From the NCBI GenBank assembly GCA_004802705.1, contig SGPL01000741.1, positions 1-13,395 on the forward strand: DNA of 13,395 nucleotides, in the 5' to 3' direction. This stretch comes from Bondarzewia mesenterica. Lineage: Eukaryota; Basidiomycota; Agaricomycetes; Russulales; Bondarzewiaceae. Shown here one piece after another: positions 1 through 10,125 of the stretch. A program made the translations under genes and the position numbers. How positions within the stretch are numbered: position 1 is the first letter of the stretch; every line of letters starts with the position of its first letter. Below the pieces are notes generated by a model that was not told the DNA's origin, did no database searches, and saw only the letters and a list, made by a program, of their open reading frames with translations.

Positions 1-1736
1 CCAGCATCCGCGTCTCCCCCATCCAGCTCGGCGCGATGTCCATCGGCACACGTGGAGCAACGGAATGGGAGAAATGAACAAGGAGTCGAGCTTCAAGCTC
101 CTGGACGCCTATTACAACGCGGGGGGCAATTTCATAGATACGGCCTGTAATTAGTGAGGTTTCTTTCGTGCTTGGGTTTTGTTTGTCCTATTCCACCTAA
201 CCCAAAATGCGCCAAGTACTGCGGAATGGTCTCCTCGCAGCCCATTACCTTGTAGTCACATACCGCGCTAGTCATCCATGCTGACCCATATGTTTGTTCC
301 ACAGTCAAGACGGCACCTCGGAAGGGTTGTTAGGTGAATGGATGGAGTTGCGAGGCAACCGAGACCAAATGGTCATAGCGACCAAGGTATCCGACAGTCA
401 CTCTTCGTCACCGCCCTTGCTATACTTTGTGGCCAAATGAACAACTCACTAACTCGACGGCGTCCACAGTACAGCTCCCCCTGGAAAAAGGAAGACCACT
501 CCGTCGTCCAAAAAATCCATTTCTCCGGCAACGGCTCCAAATCCCAGCGCCTAGCCGTCAGTGGCTCGCTCAAGAAGCTGCGCACGGACTACATCGACAT
601 CCTTTACTGTCATTGGTATGACTGGGACACGAGTGTCGAAGAGTTCATGGACAGCTTGCATAATCTCGTAGTCTCCGGGAAGGTGCTCCATCTCGTGAGT
701 TCTAGTTTTTTTTGTATACCTCCTGCAATCGGATATTGAACCGTGGACGCGTCGTAGGGCATATCGGTGGGGATTTTAGTTGCCCGCTGCATGGTTGGTG
801 CTGACCGTCGAGCTGCATAGGACGCGCCCGCGTGGGTCGTCTCCAGAGCCAACCAATACGCGCTCGACCACGGCAAGACACCGTTCTGCATTTACCAAGG
901 CCAATGGAACCTGACCAAGCGCTCTTTCGAGCGCGATATCATCCCTATGGCACGCGAGCTAGGTCCGTCCCTCTGCCACTATTTTCCTCTCCTCCAATCC
1001 TCCCAGTCTCGATTTACATTTTCTTCTTTTGGCTCTCCCATGGCCGTTCCCTCTCTCCCAAATCATCCATCTAATACTGCCGGCCTCCAGGCATTGCCCT
1101 CGCCCCCTGGGATGTCCTCGCCGGAGGCAGATATCGTACGGATGCCGAAGACAAGGCGCGGCGCGAAACGGGCCAGACGGGCCGCACCGCTTTCACGCAG
1201 GACGGGCAATGGGAGCGCAACGAGGACGAGCGCAAGGTAAGCCTCGCGCTCGAGAAGGTCGCGGCTGAGGTCGGGGCCAAGACCATTCAGGCCGGTGCGT
1301 CCCCCCAACCTCCCTTCTTGAAAATTGACTGATTTTGGTTCTGGGGGCCGCAGTGGCGATCGCGTACCACCTGCAGAAGACGCCGTACGTGTTCCCGATC
1401 GTGGGCGGGCGCAGGGTTGAGAACCTGCTGAAGAATATCGAGGCGCTCGAAATCACGCTGTCGAAGGAGCAGATAGAGTACCTCGAGAGCGTGCTGCCCT
1501 TTGATGTCGGGTTCCCGGGCTGGCTCATTGTGCGTGCATTTTCTCTTTGGTCATTTTTTACCATGCGCTTCTGGAACTCCTGCTGTATACATTTTTTCTT
1601 TGGGAACGTGCGCTGATTGATGTTTGTTATGGTCGGGCAGGGCGACGGCACGAAGGAGCACCCCGTCATCGCGGCGTCTGCTCCACTCGCCCATTGGCCC
1701 AGGGCGGAGCCGATCAAGCCCAAAAAGCGAGCGTAA
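1..1736 (+). CDS. Aldo-keto reductase, aryl-alcohol dehydrogenase / norsolorinic acid reductase type (5' partial, frameshifted in exon 1)
   Basis: NADPH-dependent aldo-keto reductase that would interconvert aromatic aldehydes and alcohols in the cytosol. Exons read as 1-153, 305-386, 470-694, 758-766, 821-962, 1091-1294, 1354-1529 and 1641-1736. All seven introns are GT-AG and phases agree throughout. The translation shows the whole AKR barrel: [11 protein letters not shown] at the start, GGNFIDTA with catalytic Asp, the catalytic Tyr in a codon split by intron 1, VIATK with Lys, [13 protein letters not shown] with His, then [42 protein letters not shown] and PFDVGFPGW. The C-terminus ends at TAA 1734-1736 with the family's WP..PIKP-like tail. 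About 361 residues lie in the window; some 25 N-terminal residues are missing to the left. Reading frame 3 (from base 3) hits TGA at 75, while the matching family sequence continues in frame 2 from about base 48, so one base appears to be lost around 46-49. All later exons are open, so a sequence error or a very young pseudogene are both possible. The gene family is certain; the precise substrate is not. Confidence 0.9.
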
Positions 1737-3454
1737 TCGGCAGGAACGTGGCATTGGAGGGGCGTCAGGTCGGCTTTCGGCGAAAATGTAGAAATTGAGC
1801 AAATGTCTTCTGCGGCCTGGGTGCTTGTGCCAGTGCGTTCAATATACTTGTATACTGGACTGATAGATCATCATCATCACGTGCTTGCTTGGACAATGTT
1901 TGTACGCCGCAATCCTGATCAATGACTTCGCTTTGAACCACGACTTCGACTCTCATGTTGACTTCGCTCCATTGGTGGTGTGTCGCACACAGCAGCGCAG
2001 GTTCTTTTGACACTCCATCGCGTTTGTATCGAGCGTGGGCTAGATACGAACAGCTGGAGTGGGTGACAAGGGAGATGTGGGCACGGAGTCTGGAGAGAGT
2101 CCCTGTCATAGATATTCTGGTATTGCAGTTCTTTACCAAACGATAGGCCGTACTATCAAGAGCACGGGCGGAGTATGACGGAATGCAAATATCACCTCTC
2201 CTGCCACAGCATTTGTCTAACGGAGCTGAAACTACAAGCTCGGCAATTCCGCGGAGCCCCGCTAGGGCCTTTGATTTGACACCCCGTCTGGACTCCGCAT
2301 ACTGTTCGTAGGACTCTAGATTCCATCTGTAGTAGGCTAGAAATGCAGTCGTCCCATGCGGTTTCACGTTAACCTTGAGACTGCTTTCGCAAAGCTTCAA
2401 TCTGGTGTCTGTGCCAATCCAACTCGGGATTCATATTTTCATAATGTTTGATTTATCGACTCGCTCTCCAAGCAGGATCTCGAGAAAAGAATAAACGCGT
2501 CGACTGTTTCTTTTTCGATCAACTACAAACGAAATCTAGTATATGACGAACTGTAGGTAGTCCACTACAGAGAGGATTTAAGGCCGACAGAATTGATTGT
2601 AATACCGAGCTTGTCATGCTGAGACGAGATGCACAAGTCTGTCTATCGGCACTGACAGGTATGTTTCTATATGACGAAAGATGCATCATCTCCGCACGCT
2701 TATGCCTGGCTCACCCGCACACCTTCGACCCTCTCTCCCGTCGATAGACTGTCACGCCGCCCTTAAGGAGCAGAGGGCTTGGCAGGCGCAGGCACTCCCC
2801 CAGCCAAATCATTGCCAGTGCTTCAGGCGTCGCCCCCGGGCGCGCGCCACGTTATGTTCCGTGTTCTGCCGTGATATCGGCGGGCGACAAATGTAGTCAG
2901 CTCCAGTCATTGGCCGAGAACTTCTGTCATCTCCTTCGCCCATGTATTGCTTCAGTATTTCTGTATATCGCTGACGTTCTGACGCTGGCGGACAGCACTG
3001 ACCCGGACGCGATTTTGGTCGAGTAACGCGACGCGCGCTGAAGAGGATATCACAACGATTCTACTTTAGGAATCGTATCGTATGGCATCACTGCACGACT
3101 TACTTCAAACGCTTATATGGTCGTTTGAAGGTGTGGACAGGGTAGTACGCTCGGAATCCCACCCGCATTTAGCGACAAACGTCGGATGTCGAAATCTCCT
3201 TGCTGCGCTGCAGATATCCTGGGACCATTGAGATGTTCATGTACTAGCAACCTGTGGCCGACGAGCAACGCACAAAAGCAGAGGTAAATCTTCGACTTCA
3301 GTTTGTCTAACTCTAGCAACCGCAGGATAAAAGTACATTGAGTCAAGTGACAAAACAGGCAGGGGCGTACTCGAGCACTAGTCCAAAACCGCACGTGCAC
3401 GTGTTTGCCCCTCCTACCACACACACCGGCGACAACAGAAATGCACCCCACACG
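1737..3454. other. Intergenic region between two convergent genes
   Basis: The aldo-keto reductase ends at its left edge and the P450 at its right edge, so this should hold both 3' ends and polyadenylation sites. No reading frame here shows a recognisable motif or a plausible exon chain. The longest open frame, on minus at 1765-2400, has no ATG at its 5' end and an amino-acid composition that resembles no family I know. I see no RNA gene. It may include decayed gene or transposon sequence. Confidence 0.6.
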
Positions 3455-5723
3455 TCACGCAACTTGTCCCTCAACCACGCTCGTCTCTGAAGCTCCAATC
3501 AATTCCATGCTGCGCGCATCCCGCGGCACGATGGCACACTTGAACGGAAGCGGAAAGCTTCATGTCGAAAGAACAGCCATTCACTTATCTCGCAAATCCT
3601 GATAGTGCACCGCACTTACCTGACCAATGAATCCGAATAGTCAGCCCCTACATCCACTTCCTTTCCATTCTCATCCTTAGCTTTCGTAACATTGAACACT
3701 GCTAGCACAGATGTCACCGTGATCCACAGTGTAGCAAGGGCGAGGTGCCGGCCGGGGCATATCCTATCGTACATTTATAAATATCGTTGCAAATAGAGAA
3801 TCAAAATGCCAGCTCACCTCCTACCAAAGCCAAAATGGGACGCCAGGATAGGGTCTTCTACGAATTTACCGTCTGCATTCAGGAAGCGTTCTGGTTTGAA
3901 CGCATCTGGGTCTGGATATGTGGTCGGGTCGTGGAGCATAGCCCTAGGGAATATTATCAGCACGCCGAGCTGTTAAGGCCGTAGGACACTGGACTAACCA
4001 TGCGTTTGCAAGGATATATGAACCTATAATTTCAACATGTCAGTTTATGGCTCTAATCTGAGCATGGAGATTGGATACCCTTCGGAATAAAGTATCCGTC
4101 GTACACGTCGTCTTCCATTGAGGTACGAACAGTACCTGTCGTTCCAGGTATCTTATCAACGATCTCATCTCGCGCCGAAAAAATTATCACATACCCATCG
4201 GCGATGCCAATCTCCACCTTAGAAGCTCTTGACAAAGCGCCTCAATATATGGCATTTTTTCACGATCATCGTAGTCGGGGAGCCTTCCACGTCCGACAAT
4301 AGCATCTATCTCTGCCTGCGCACGCTTCTGAGCTTCGGGAAACCGGGCCAGAGCGAGGAACATGGTGCTCAGGGTGGAGCCGGACTATATTGCATGAACT
4401 CGGATGATCAGCCAATTCATATAGATCACTCACAGTATCGGCTCCAGCTGAGGGAAGGAGTTCGAAATGAGGTCCGAGAGGACAAATTGACGGTTTACTG
4501 ACCTGAATATATCGAAGAGGCGACGTATTTGATCATACGCTCCTCTTCCTCGCTTTGGCATGTGTCCAGATTCTCTTGGGAGAGCGAGGGAAGCGCGGTA
4601 CCGTCACGCTATGAGAGGCGATTAATCAGTGACACACCGTATTAGGCGTAACCAACAACATAAAGACTCCCGAACGTGAAAAAAAAAACATACCATGCGC
4701 TCCTTGACATAAGCAAATGGGGCCTCAATCATCTCGTTCACTAACTTCGCACAATCACGAGCATATTTCTTGAAGCCCATGCCAGGCAACCAGCCAGGGA
4801 GGTGATTGACTGTCATGAAAGGTCAGATGAAGATCATGAGGCTGGACATGAAAGGAATTGAACTGACGGGAGGGAATGACATTTACAAGCCATGCACCAG
4901 GATAGAAGGATGCTGCACCCATCGAGACGGCTTCCTCGGCGATGACGACGTACCGATCGTTGTAGTCTGCTATCTCATAGCCATATGCTACGGACATCGC
5001 GATCGCCGTCGTGAAACTGAATTATTGTATCCATCAATATGTTGCTTCCTTGACTCTATAGAGGAAAAGATGAACTGACTGCCTGATGTGTTGCACGAAT
5101 TCCTCGGGATCCTTGAGAAGTAGTCTGAGGAACCGATGTGCGTTCTTTCTCTGCATTGGTCGATAAGTAATCGAGGCACTGGGTCGCAGGCTGTGATCTG
5201 CAATCCGCCGTGTCATGCGCCATTCCTTAGAATAGCGTTGCAGGGCGATGTTGGCCACGTCAAGGTGCATCCTGTTCATGCACACAGTATGCTTCAATCA
5301 GCAATTGCGAAGTAGAAAACCAAGGCACTTACAGCTTGATCATTGGAATCTCCGGACGGTCCGAATACTTGGCGCCTCTTTTGTCCAATAATTCTTTGGC
5401 TATGGTGGGAGAATTGAGGATTACGATGGTCTGTCCGAGCACGGTGATGGACATGATGTCGCCTGCCAGCCATCGTGATATGAGACGCTTACGACGAGGA
5501 GCGAACTTGGCTCACCATATTTCTTCCCCCATTGTTCATATACAAGCCAAGCAGGCTGCTTCCGAGGCACATCGAGTAAATTGCCAATGACAGGCAGTGG
5601 CTTCGGTCCAGGAGGGAGAGGCAGACCATTACGCGTGCGTCTTCGTAGGTATGCCTTGGTGAGAAATAAAGCAACGACTATCCCGGCGACGTCAACGGCA
5701 ACATTAGTCCAACTGAAGGCCAT
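3455..5723 (-). CDS. Cytochrome P450 monooxygenase, basidiomycete CYP64-clan-like (O-methylsterigmatocystin oxidoreductase-like)
   Basis: Heme-thiolate monooxygenase, expected to be anchored in the ER membrane and fed electrons by cytochrome P450 reductase. Thirteen exons in gene order: 5723-5516, 5462-5333, 5271-5080, 5016-4868, 4809-4694, 4608-4503, 4447-4434, 4384-4195, 4135-4079, 4023-3999, 3943-3818, 3763-3620, 3557-3455. They give 1560 nt without an internal stop: 519 residues, normal for the family. Visible parts are an N-terminal membrane segment (about residues 8-22) followed by basic residues and the proline hinge PPGP (37-40), the C-helix WRMTR (130-134), the I-helix oxygen-activation motif AGADT (301-305), the K-helix ExxR as ELLR (358-361), PERF (413-416), and the heme loop FGFGRRICPG (433-442) with Cys440 as iron ligand. 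Introns are 49-85 nt, all GT-AG. The start is ATG at 5723, directly before the membrane anchor. Two exons are tiny (14 and 25 nt). Family-level call is firm; CYP family number and substrate are unknown. Proximity to the reductase hints at related oxidative metabolism. Confidence 0.95.
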
Positions 5724-5789
5724 GGTGGGTAACTGGTTCAAAGAAGCTAGAGACGTGGGAATGGGAGGATCTCCCTGATTATACGGCCG

Positions 5790-5797
5790 TATATAAA
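5790..5797 (-). promoter_or_regulatory. Candidate TATA box of the P450 gene
   Basis: The minus strand reads TTTATATA here, about 67-74 nt upstream of the P450 start codon. That is a usual distance for fungal genes. A second A/T-rich block (TATAAT on minus, about 5778-5783) lies closer. No other regulatory site is assigned. Confidence 0.4.
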
Positions 5798-6736
5798 GAA
5801 CCTGAAATACGATTTGGAAGCGTAGAAGTTAATTTATACAAGATTATAAGCAATGAAAAGCAAATCCTGAGTCAACAGCCGCCCTCGACGCTGTTTCTGT
5901 GCCGCAAAGTCAGTACGTACACGGTTCTGGATATCGCATTGTCCGACCCGACAGTTCTGTCGTTTGCATCAGTCAGTCCCGGCACGACATGACGTCTGAG
6001 GCAATGCCCTACGGCTGGTGCTGATTGAACGGTCTGACGGAAGGAGGATTGGAGTTCAGGTGATACAGCTACTTACATACCAAATGGTAGGCAGCATGCA
6101 AAAGAATTCACACACAGTGGATTCCCGACAGGGTGTGAAATCGAAGGCCTGGAGAAGCGCCGTAGAATTCCCGAATCTGTAGTGACGCAAATCCTGTGGC
6201 GGAAGAGGTTAAGAGGTTATATCCACGCTATCGTTTTGGTAAACAATAGTAAGAGGGTGCGCTGCGCCGGCGGCGGTCAGTTCAACCTGACCATAAAAAT
6301 TATACTCGCGCCACTCGTCGGGTGCAGAATCGTGATCATCCCAGAAGCGGGCGAGACAATTGCCAATTGCTTCAGTGGCATCGAAGAAAGGGCAGAGTAG
6401 TAATCCCGAAGCATAACCCCTCCGGGATCAGGCTATCCAGAGGCACAATCCGAGAAGCGAGCAAGACGACGAAGCGCGACGAAGCTCCTCACGTCACGAT
6501 GAATTCTTAAATCCATCAATATGCATCCTTCGTCCGTGATGGTATTCGCTAGCCCCGACCGTCATCCGGATCTACGTACTTACTTATCCGCTTGCGGATA
6601 TGAATACCAAACGATGATGCCAAAAAAATCACAACATAGCGGAGTCCAGGCGGGGTGTGAAACCGCTGTTTGATTCACGCTCCGTGATTTTTCTTTCATA
6701 TGGTACAATCTCCGATCACGATCAGAGTTGTGAGAC
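5798..6736. other. Non-coding stretch, no gene seen
   Basis: No open frame here carries a known motif or forms a consistent exon chain on either strand. Its left edge is the upstream region of the P450. The right part (from about 6540) grades into the repeat-like sequence and contains a short perfect inverted repeat at 6585-6600. The stretch is compatible with degraded transposon or promoter-distal DNA. Confidence 0.5.
6585..6600. repeat. Short perfect inverted repeat
   Basis: TATCCGC, two bases TT, then GCGGATA: seven paired bases around a two-base centre. A second small palindrome, ATCCGGAT, lies about 20 bp to the left. Such CCG/CGG-containing palindromes often lie near the ends of DNA transposons, but no element boundary can be proved from this window. 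Confidence 0.4.
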
Positions 6737-7325
6737 ACCGGGCTAACATGGGGCTAACCTGTGGGGAGTTCCGCATGCTTTATCTCCGTTGCCACCAATC
6801 TATTAATCCGTCTTGAAGGAGAACCGTGAACGTAAGTTGCGTACGCGGAAGTTGGGTCAAGCGTTATTGTTTCTCTGCGCAGACCGCACAGAATAGTTAC
6901 TAACCGTCCTCACATATATTTGGCACATGTAGCATGGGGTTAATTTGTGGGAGCCCCGCATGCTTTATCCCCGCCGTCGCTAGTAGAGAGCTCATGCAAT
7001 CGTTTTTGATTAAATGACTCATTGACTCCACCGTCTGGTCACCTCGTCGAATTTATGAGAGAGATACAAGCTTGATGAGGCCCCGCTCACAATCGCCGGA
7101 TTGATGCTCCTCCCATCCTTCCGTGTGATTTCGTGGAAATGTCATTTGCATAAACTCTTTAAGCTAATCCATCTTGAAAGGAGAACGGCGAAGGTTAGCT
7201 GCTTATTGAAGTTGCGCCGTTGTTTCATCAAACCTGTCACTTCTTTTTCAAACTTTTTGCGCAGAATAGCAATCATACCAACTGCTTCGATTGCTGCTCA
7301 GTGCCGGGCTAACTTCCTCACCTAC
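6737..7325 (+). repeat. Diverged direct repeats, probable remnant of a mobile element
   Basis: Two motifs recur in diverged form. Motif A begins CATGGGG(C/T)TAA at 6747 and again at 6933, and both copies run on through CCGCATGCTTTAT and a CCG-rich end (to about 6795 and 6980). Motif B, TAATCC(G/A)TCTTGAA followed by GGAGAAC, begins near 6804 and 7165. Both copies of B are followed some 70-100 nt later by TGCGCAGA and AGAATAG. A short CCGGGCTAAC word occurs at about 6738 and 7303. The spacing differs between copies, so this is not a clean tandem satellite. No coding capacity is seen. It fits an old, rearranged non-autonomous element. Confidence 0.5.
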
Positions 7326-8003
7326 ACAGCACGGGCGTTTCGAGCCGCGCCTTGTTACCTCGGGCTCACATAACAAAGTCCGCACAAAGTTGCAGCCTCT
7401 TCACAATGACGGACAGCACTACAAACACACGAAACGGTCCAGTCTAGCCCAACCCACGGTATGTTGCACATGAAGGTGAAGACTCATGACGATGCAAAAC
7501 TCAGGAAGCTCACACGGTCGCCGCGATAAGCAATGTCTACGGAAAATTCCTGATCTTCCACGATAAGTAGTTGTCAAGTTTGAACTCGACCCCCCTTTCA
7601 TGCGTTTATTAAAAATCTGACACACGAGACGGAAGAACGATGACCATGATGAGCGTATCGTTCTTTTCTACATAGCGCTCGAGCCCGAACCCCTGACTGT
7701 ACTTCGCATGGTCACCTATGTACCTATGTAGTATCTATGCATATACCATATATAGACTCCTCGCGTTGGGAGTATGTCCGTACTTGGTTGCCTTCCTGAA
7801 CAGCCGTCCATAGACACCACCGCGCTTCGCGTCGAGAGGCTATACCGATACGAGGTGTCTTGTCCTCATAGCAGACAACGTACACATATTGTTGTTATAA
7901 GCTTCCTCTTCTCAGCGTTCAGCAAGCAGACGCCCTACACGGCACCGCAGTGTGAACTTCTCCTCGAACCTCGGCAAGAACATAAGTGAATATGTGAAGT
8001 ACT
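7326..8003. other. Non-coding stretch with small low-complexity patches
   Basis: No supported gene. A short imperfect tandem of TACCTATG-like words followed by alternating AT steps lies at about 7710-7755. The rest shows no motif I can name on either strand. Confidence 0.45.
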
Positions 8004-9895
8004 TACGAGAAAAAAGAAGGCAAAACTAATTTAGGAATGGATATCGTCCTCGGGATACCGGACGACCCACCTTGTAAATTATCTAGTCCATACACGCTCG
8101 CGTCACGCGCGCCGCGCGTGTCCTCCAACTTTGACCATACTTGATCGAGAATGAGAGAGTGAAGAAAACGAAATGAAACGTGCATGACCGCCGACGGTAA
8201 TCTCCGCAGGTGATTATAGACCGCAAGGTAGACATCGTATGATATCCTCTCAGAGAAGACGGTAAGGTCGGTCAGTTCGGTGATCAGGAATGTCGATAAA
8301 ATGCCACGCGCCGGACGAGATGGATCGATGACAGACGAATGGGGAGAGAGGGAAGCGTTTGGCGAGGAATTAGGTTTCGACGCGCAACGTGTACTTACCG
8401 CTTATATGTGCATGCTTGGGGGAGAGTACGCAGTGAGGATGGGCATCCATGCGCGAGAGACAGGAAGTTGCATATGGAAGAAAGTGAGGACGAAACGAAT
8501 AGATGATAGCGGGATGGACACAGGAGGCGGCGCAAAGCGCAACCTGGCTGGAGCCCAAACGAGGCGAACGAGAATCCGAGAAGGCGTGAAGAGCGATCGA
8601 AACCAAGGTCTGTCCGCAATATGCGCTCACCCGCATACCCCGTAAATCGAACCTACGATGCGAGTGAAGGATGGGCACGTTGGGAAGGGATAGACGTACT
8701 AATAGATCGGGAAGAGTCTATTGGGTGTCGAATGGTACTCTACAGTAACATCCAGAGAGGATCGAGTAGCCATGGTGTTGCAGAAGAAACGTGAGGGCGA
8801 GGGGAAAGGAGTGACAAGAACGAGAAAGGATGGGGCCGGAGCACAGAGTAGAAACATAAAAAGGTGGGAGGGCGGTCGAAGGCGCCTGCGACGCCGCGGC
8901 CTGAGGCACACAAATCCGGATGAGTCGCTTCGATGTATGCAGCGGATTGCACGCGCACGCCCTACAAGGCAAAGCCGGGTAAGCGGTTCGCGGCAGTAGA
9001 GTGGAACATAGGAAGAAAGGATTTGTCTGTCACTGAAGAGGAAACGGAAACTGGCAATGACAGGCTTGGAGTTTCGAAAGGCGAAATGGTTGAGCTTGGC
9101 AGGAACGGACAGCTCGGAGCGCAAAAGGCAAACAGGGACATCTTGGTGACCAAGGTAGGGATCGCCAATGAGAGAGCTTTTTGAGCTTGATATGGGAAAG
9201 GATGAGGAAAAGACGAGCTCGACGGCGGAGCAGAGGGCTTTTGATTCAGACTCGGGCGAGATCACTTACAGTCGAAGTACCTGCAACGGCTTTATCGATC
9301 GAGAGCGGCACTTAGGGCGACAAGAGATATTCAGCGGCGTCCAATCTTATGTCGCTGTGCACAGGCGGCTATGCCAGCTATGGGTGGCGATGTCGTCTGA
9401 TGAAGAGCGCAAGTAGAACTGTAGTTTGCGTAGTACCGGCGGATATATTCTAAGGTGAGAGTGCAGGCCGGACAGAATCTTCGATGGTGCAGTGTCAAGC
9501 ACTGCTGCGAAGTCGGCCCTACGGGGCGAAGGACCGAAGACAGTTGCGATGACTCACCTGTGAGATAGGAGCAGGTGGCTGGGATCCGCAGTGCGTGTCC
9601 TTGGAGAATGGTTCGGGTCTTCCTGTTCTATGATGAAAAAGGCGGGGACAACAAAGCATTGGCTTCTGTGATCCCGTTGTGGTGGACGGACGATTAAATC
9701 CTCCTTTTGTCCTCGGTGACGCGCGTCTCGAGTTTCATGAAGGAACAGACGCAGGGGTCCTCAGGGTTCATTTGACGGCATCGGCAGAGCCTGGTCTCGA
9801 GTCGAGTTCGAGCCCGAGTGAGGCGTCCGTCACATGGCAGGCCCCACGTCCTCGAACAGACGAGAACGAGACAGATATCGATGAGAGTCCATGAA
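8004..9895 (-). other. Possible minus-strand spliced transcript without a recognisable protein
   Basis: Downstream of the minus-strand TATA box at 9923-9929, the minus strand carries several strong splice donors: CAG then GTGAGT (donor at 9557), GTAAGT at 9269, GTACGT near 8700, GTAAGTAC near 8400 and GTAAGTAC near 8007. It also has plausible acceptors, for example TTGCAG ending at 9281 and CCTTGTAG ending at 8962. A C/T-rich tract precedes a CACC-ATG-G start at 8773, but that frame closes after 24 codons. A second open stretch of about 130 codons (about 8410-8004) has no clear homology and mixed third-base use. This could be the long spliced leader of a gene whose coding part I failed to see, a non-coding RNA, or chance. 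Confidence 0.25.
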
Positions 9896-9922
9896 AGATA
9901 TCGACGCAGGAGGGAGGAGGGA

Positions 9923-10050
9923 TTTTATAACGAAGCCCAGGAGCTGTGAGGGACGAGTGGGTGTGGAGCCTCGCGGTGGACACGTGGGTGGACATTGTCC
10001 GATTGGAGATGGCCGTGTCCGTGTCTTTCCCCATGCGTGCTTGCTATAAA
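9923..10050. promoter_or_regulatory. Compact divergent promoter with two back-to-back TATA boxes
   Basis: A minus-strand TATAAAA lies at 9929-9923 and a plus-strand TATAAA at 10045-10050. Between them are a CACGTG E-box followed by GG (9981-9988) and a CCAAT box on minus (ATTGG on plus, 10002-10006). The plus TATA lies about 72 nt before the ATG at 10122 and is followed by a C/T-rich tract (about 10068-10100), the usual initiation context in these fungi. The minus TATA has no recognised coding gene behind it. CACGTG sites are bound by basic helix-loop-helix factors in fungi, but which factor acts here is unknown. Confidence 0.55.
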
Positions 10051-10113
10051 TTTTGCCTCGGTCCCCTGCGCGTCCTTCCTTTTCTCTCCCCTCTGCATCT
10101 CGCTACTCCTCGC

Positions 10114-10125
10114 ATGTCGCGATGA
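10114..10125 (+). promoter_or_regulatory. Three-codon upstream ORF overlapping the main start codon
   Basis: ATG TCG CGA TGA: the upstream ATG at 10114 is in a different frame, and its TGA stop (10123-10125) overlaps the main ATG (10122-10124) as ATGA. Ribosomes that use the first ATG would terminate exactly at the main start, so translation of the main protein would depend on leaky scanning or reinitiation. This is read directly from the sequence; any regulatory effect is inferred. Confidence 0.6.

Noticed and set aside
1765..2400. Long minus-strand open frame of about 211 codons
   Set aside because: It does not begin with ATG, its peptide resembles no family and lies in the 3' gap of two convergent genes; most likely chance.
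2763..2822. Short minus-strand tail reading like a protein C-terminus (NDLAGGVPAPAKPSAP then stop)
   Set aside because: Only about 19 codons after an in-frame TGA, with no upstream exon that fits; not enough to call a gene fragment.
3113..3451. Minus-strand open frame of about 112 codons just downstream of the P450 stop
   Set aside because: The P450 ends cleanly at 3455 with a complete C-terminus; this lies in its 3' flank and has no recognisable motif.
8280..8645. Plus-strand open frame of about 121 codons
   Set aside because: Begins with ATG but has no homology or exon context; it lies opposite the C/T-rich minus-strand stretch, which creates purine-rich, stop-poor complementary frames.
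8635..8665. Minus-strand GGTTCGATT as a tRNA B-box
   Set aside because: No A-box, anticodon arm or acceptor stem at the proper distance.
8699..9265. Minus-strand open frame of about 188 codons
   Set aside because: The peptide is Ser/Arg/Pro-rich with no motif, and good splice signals and C/T tracts cut through it; it looks like leader and intron sequence rather than coding sequence.
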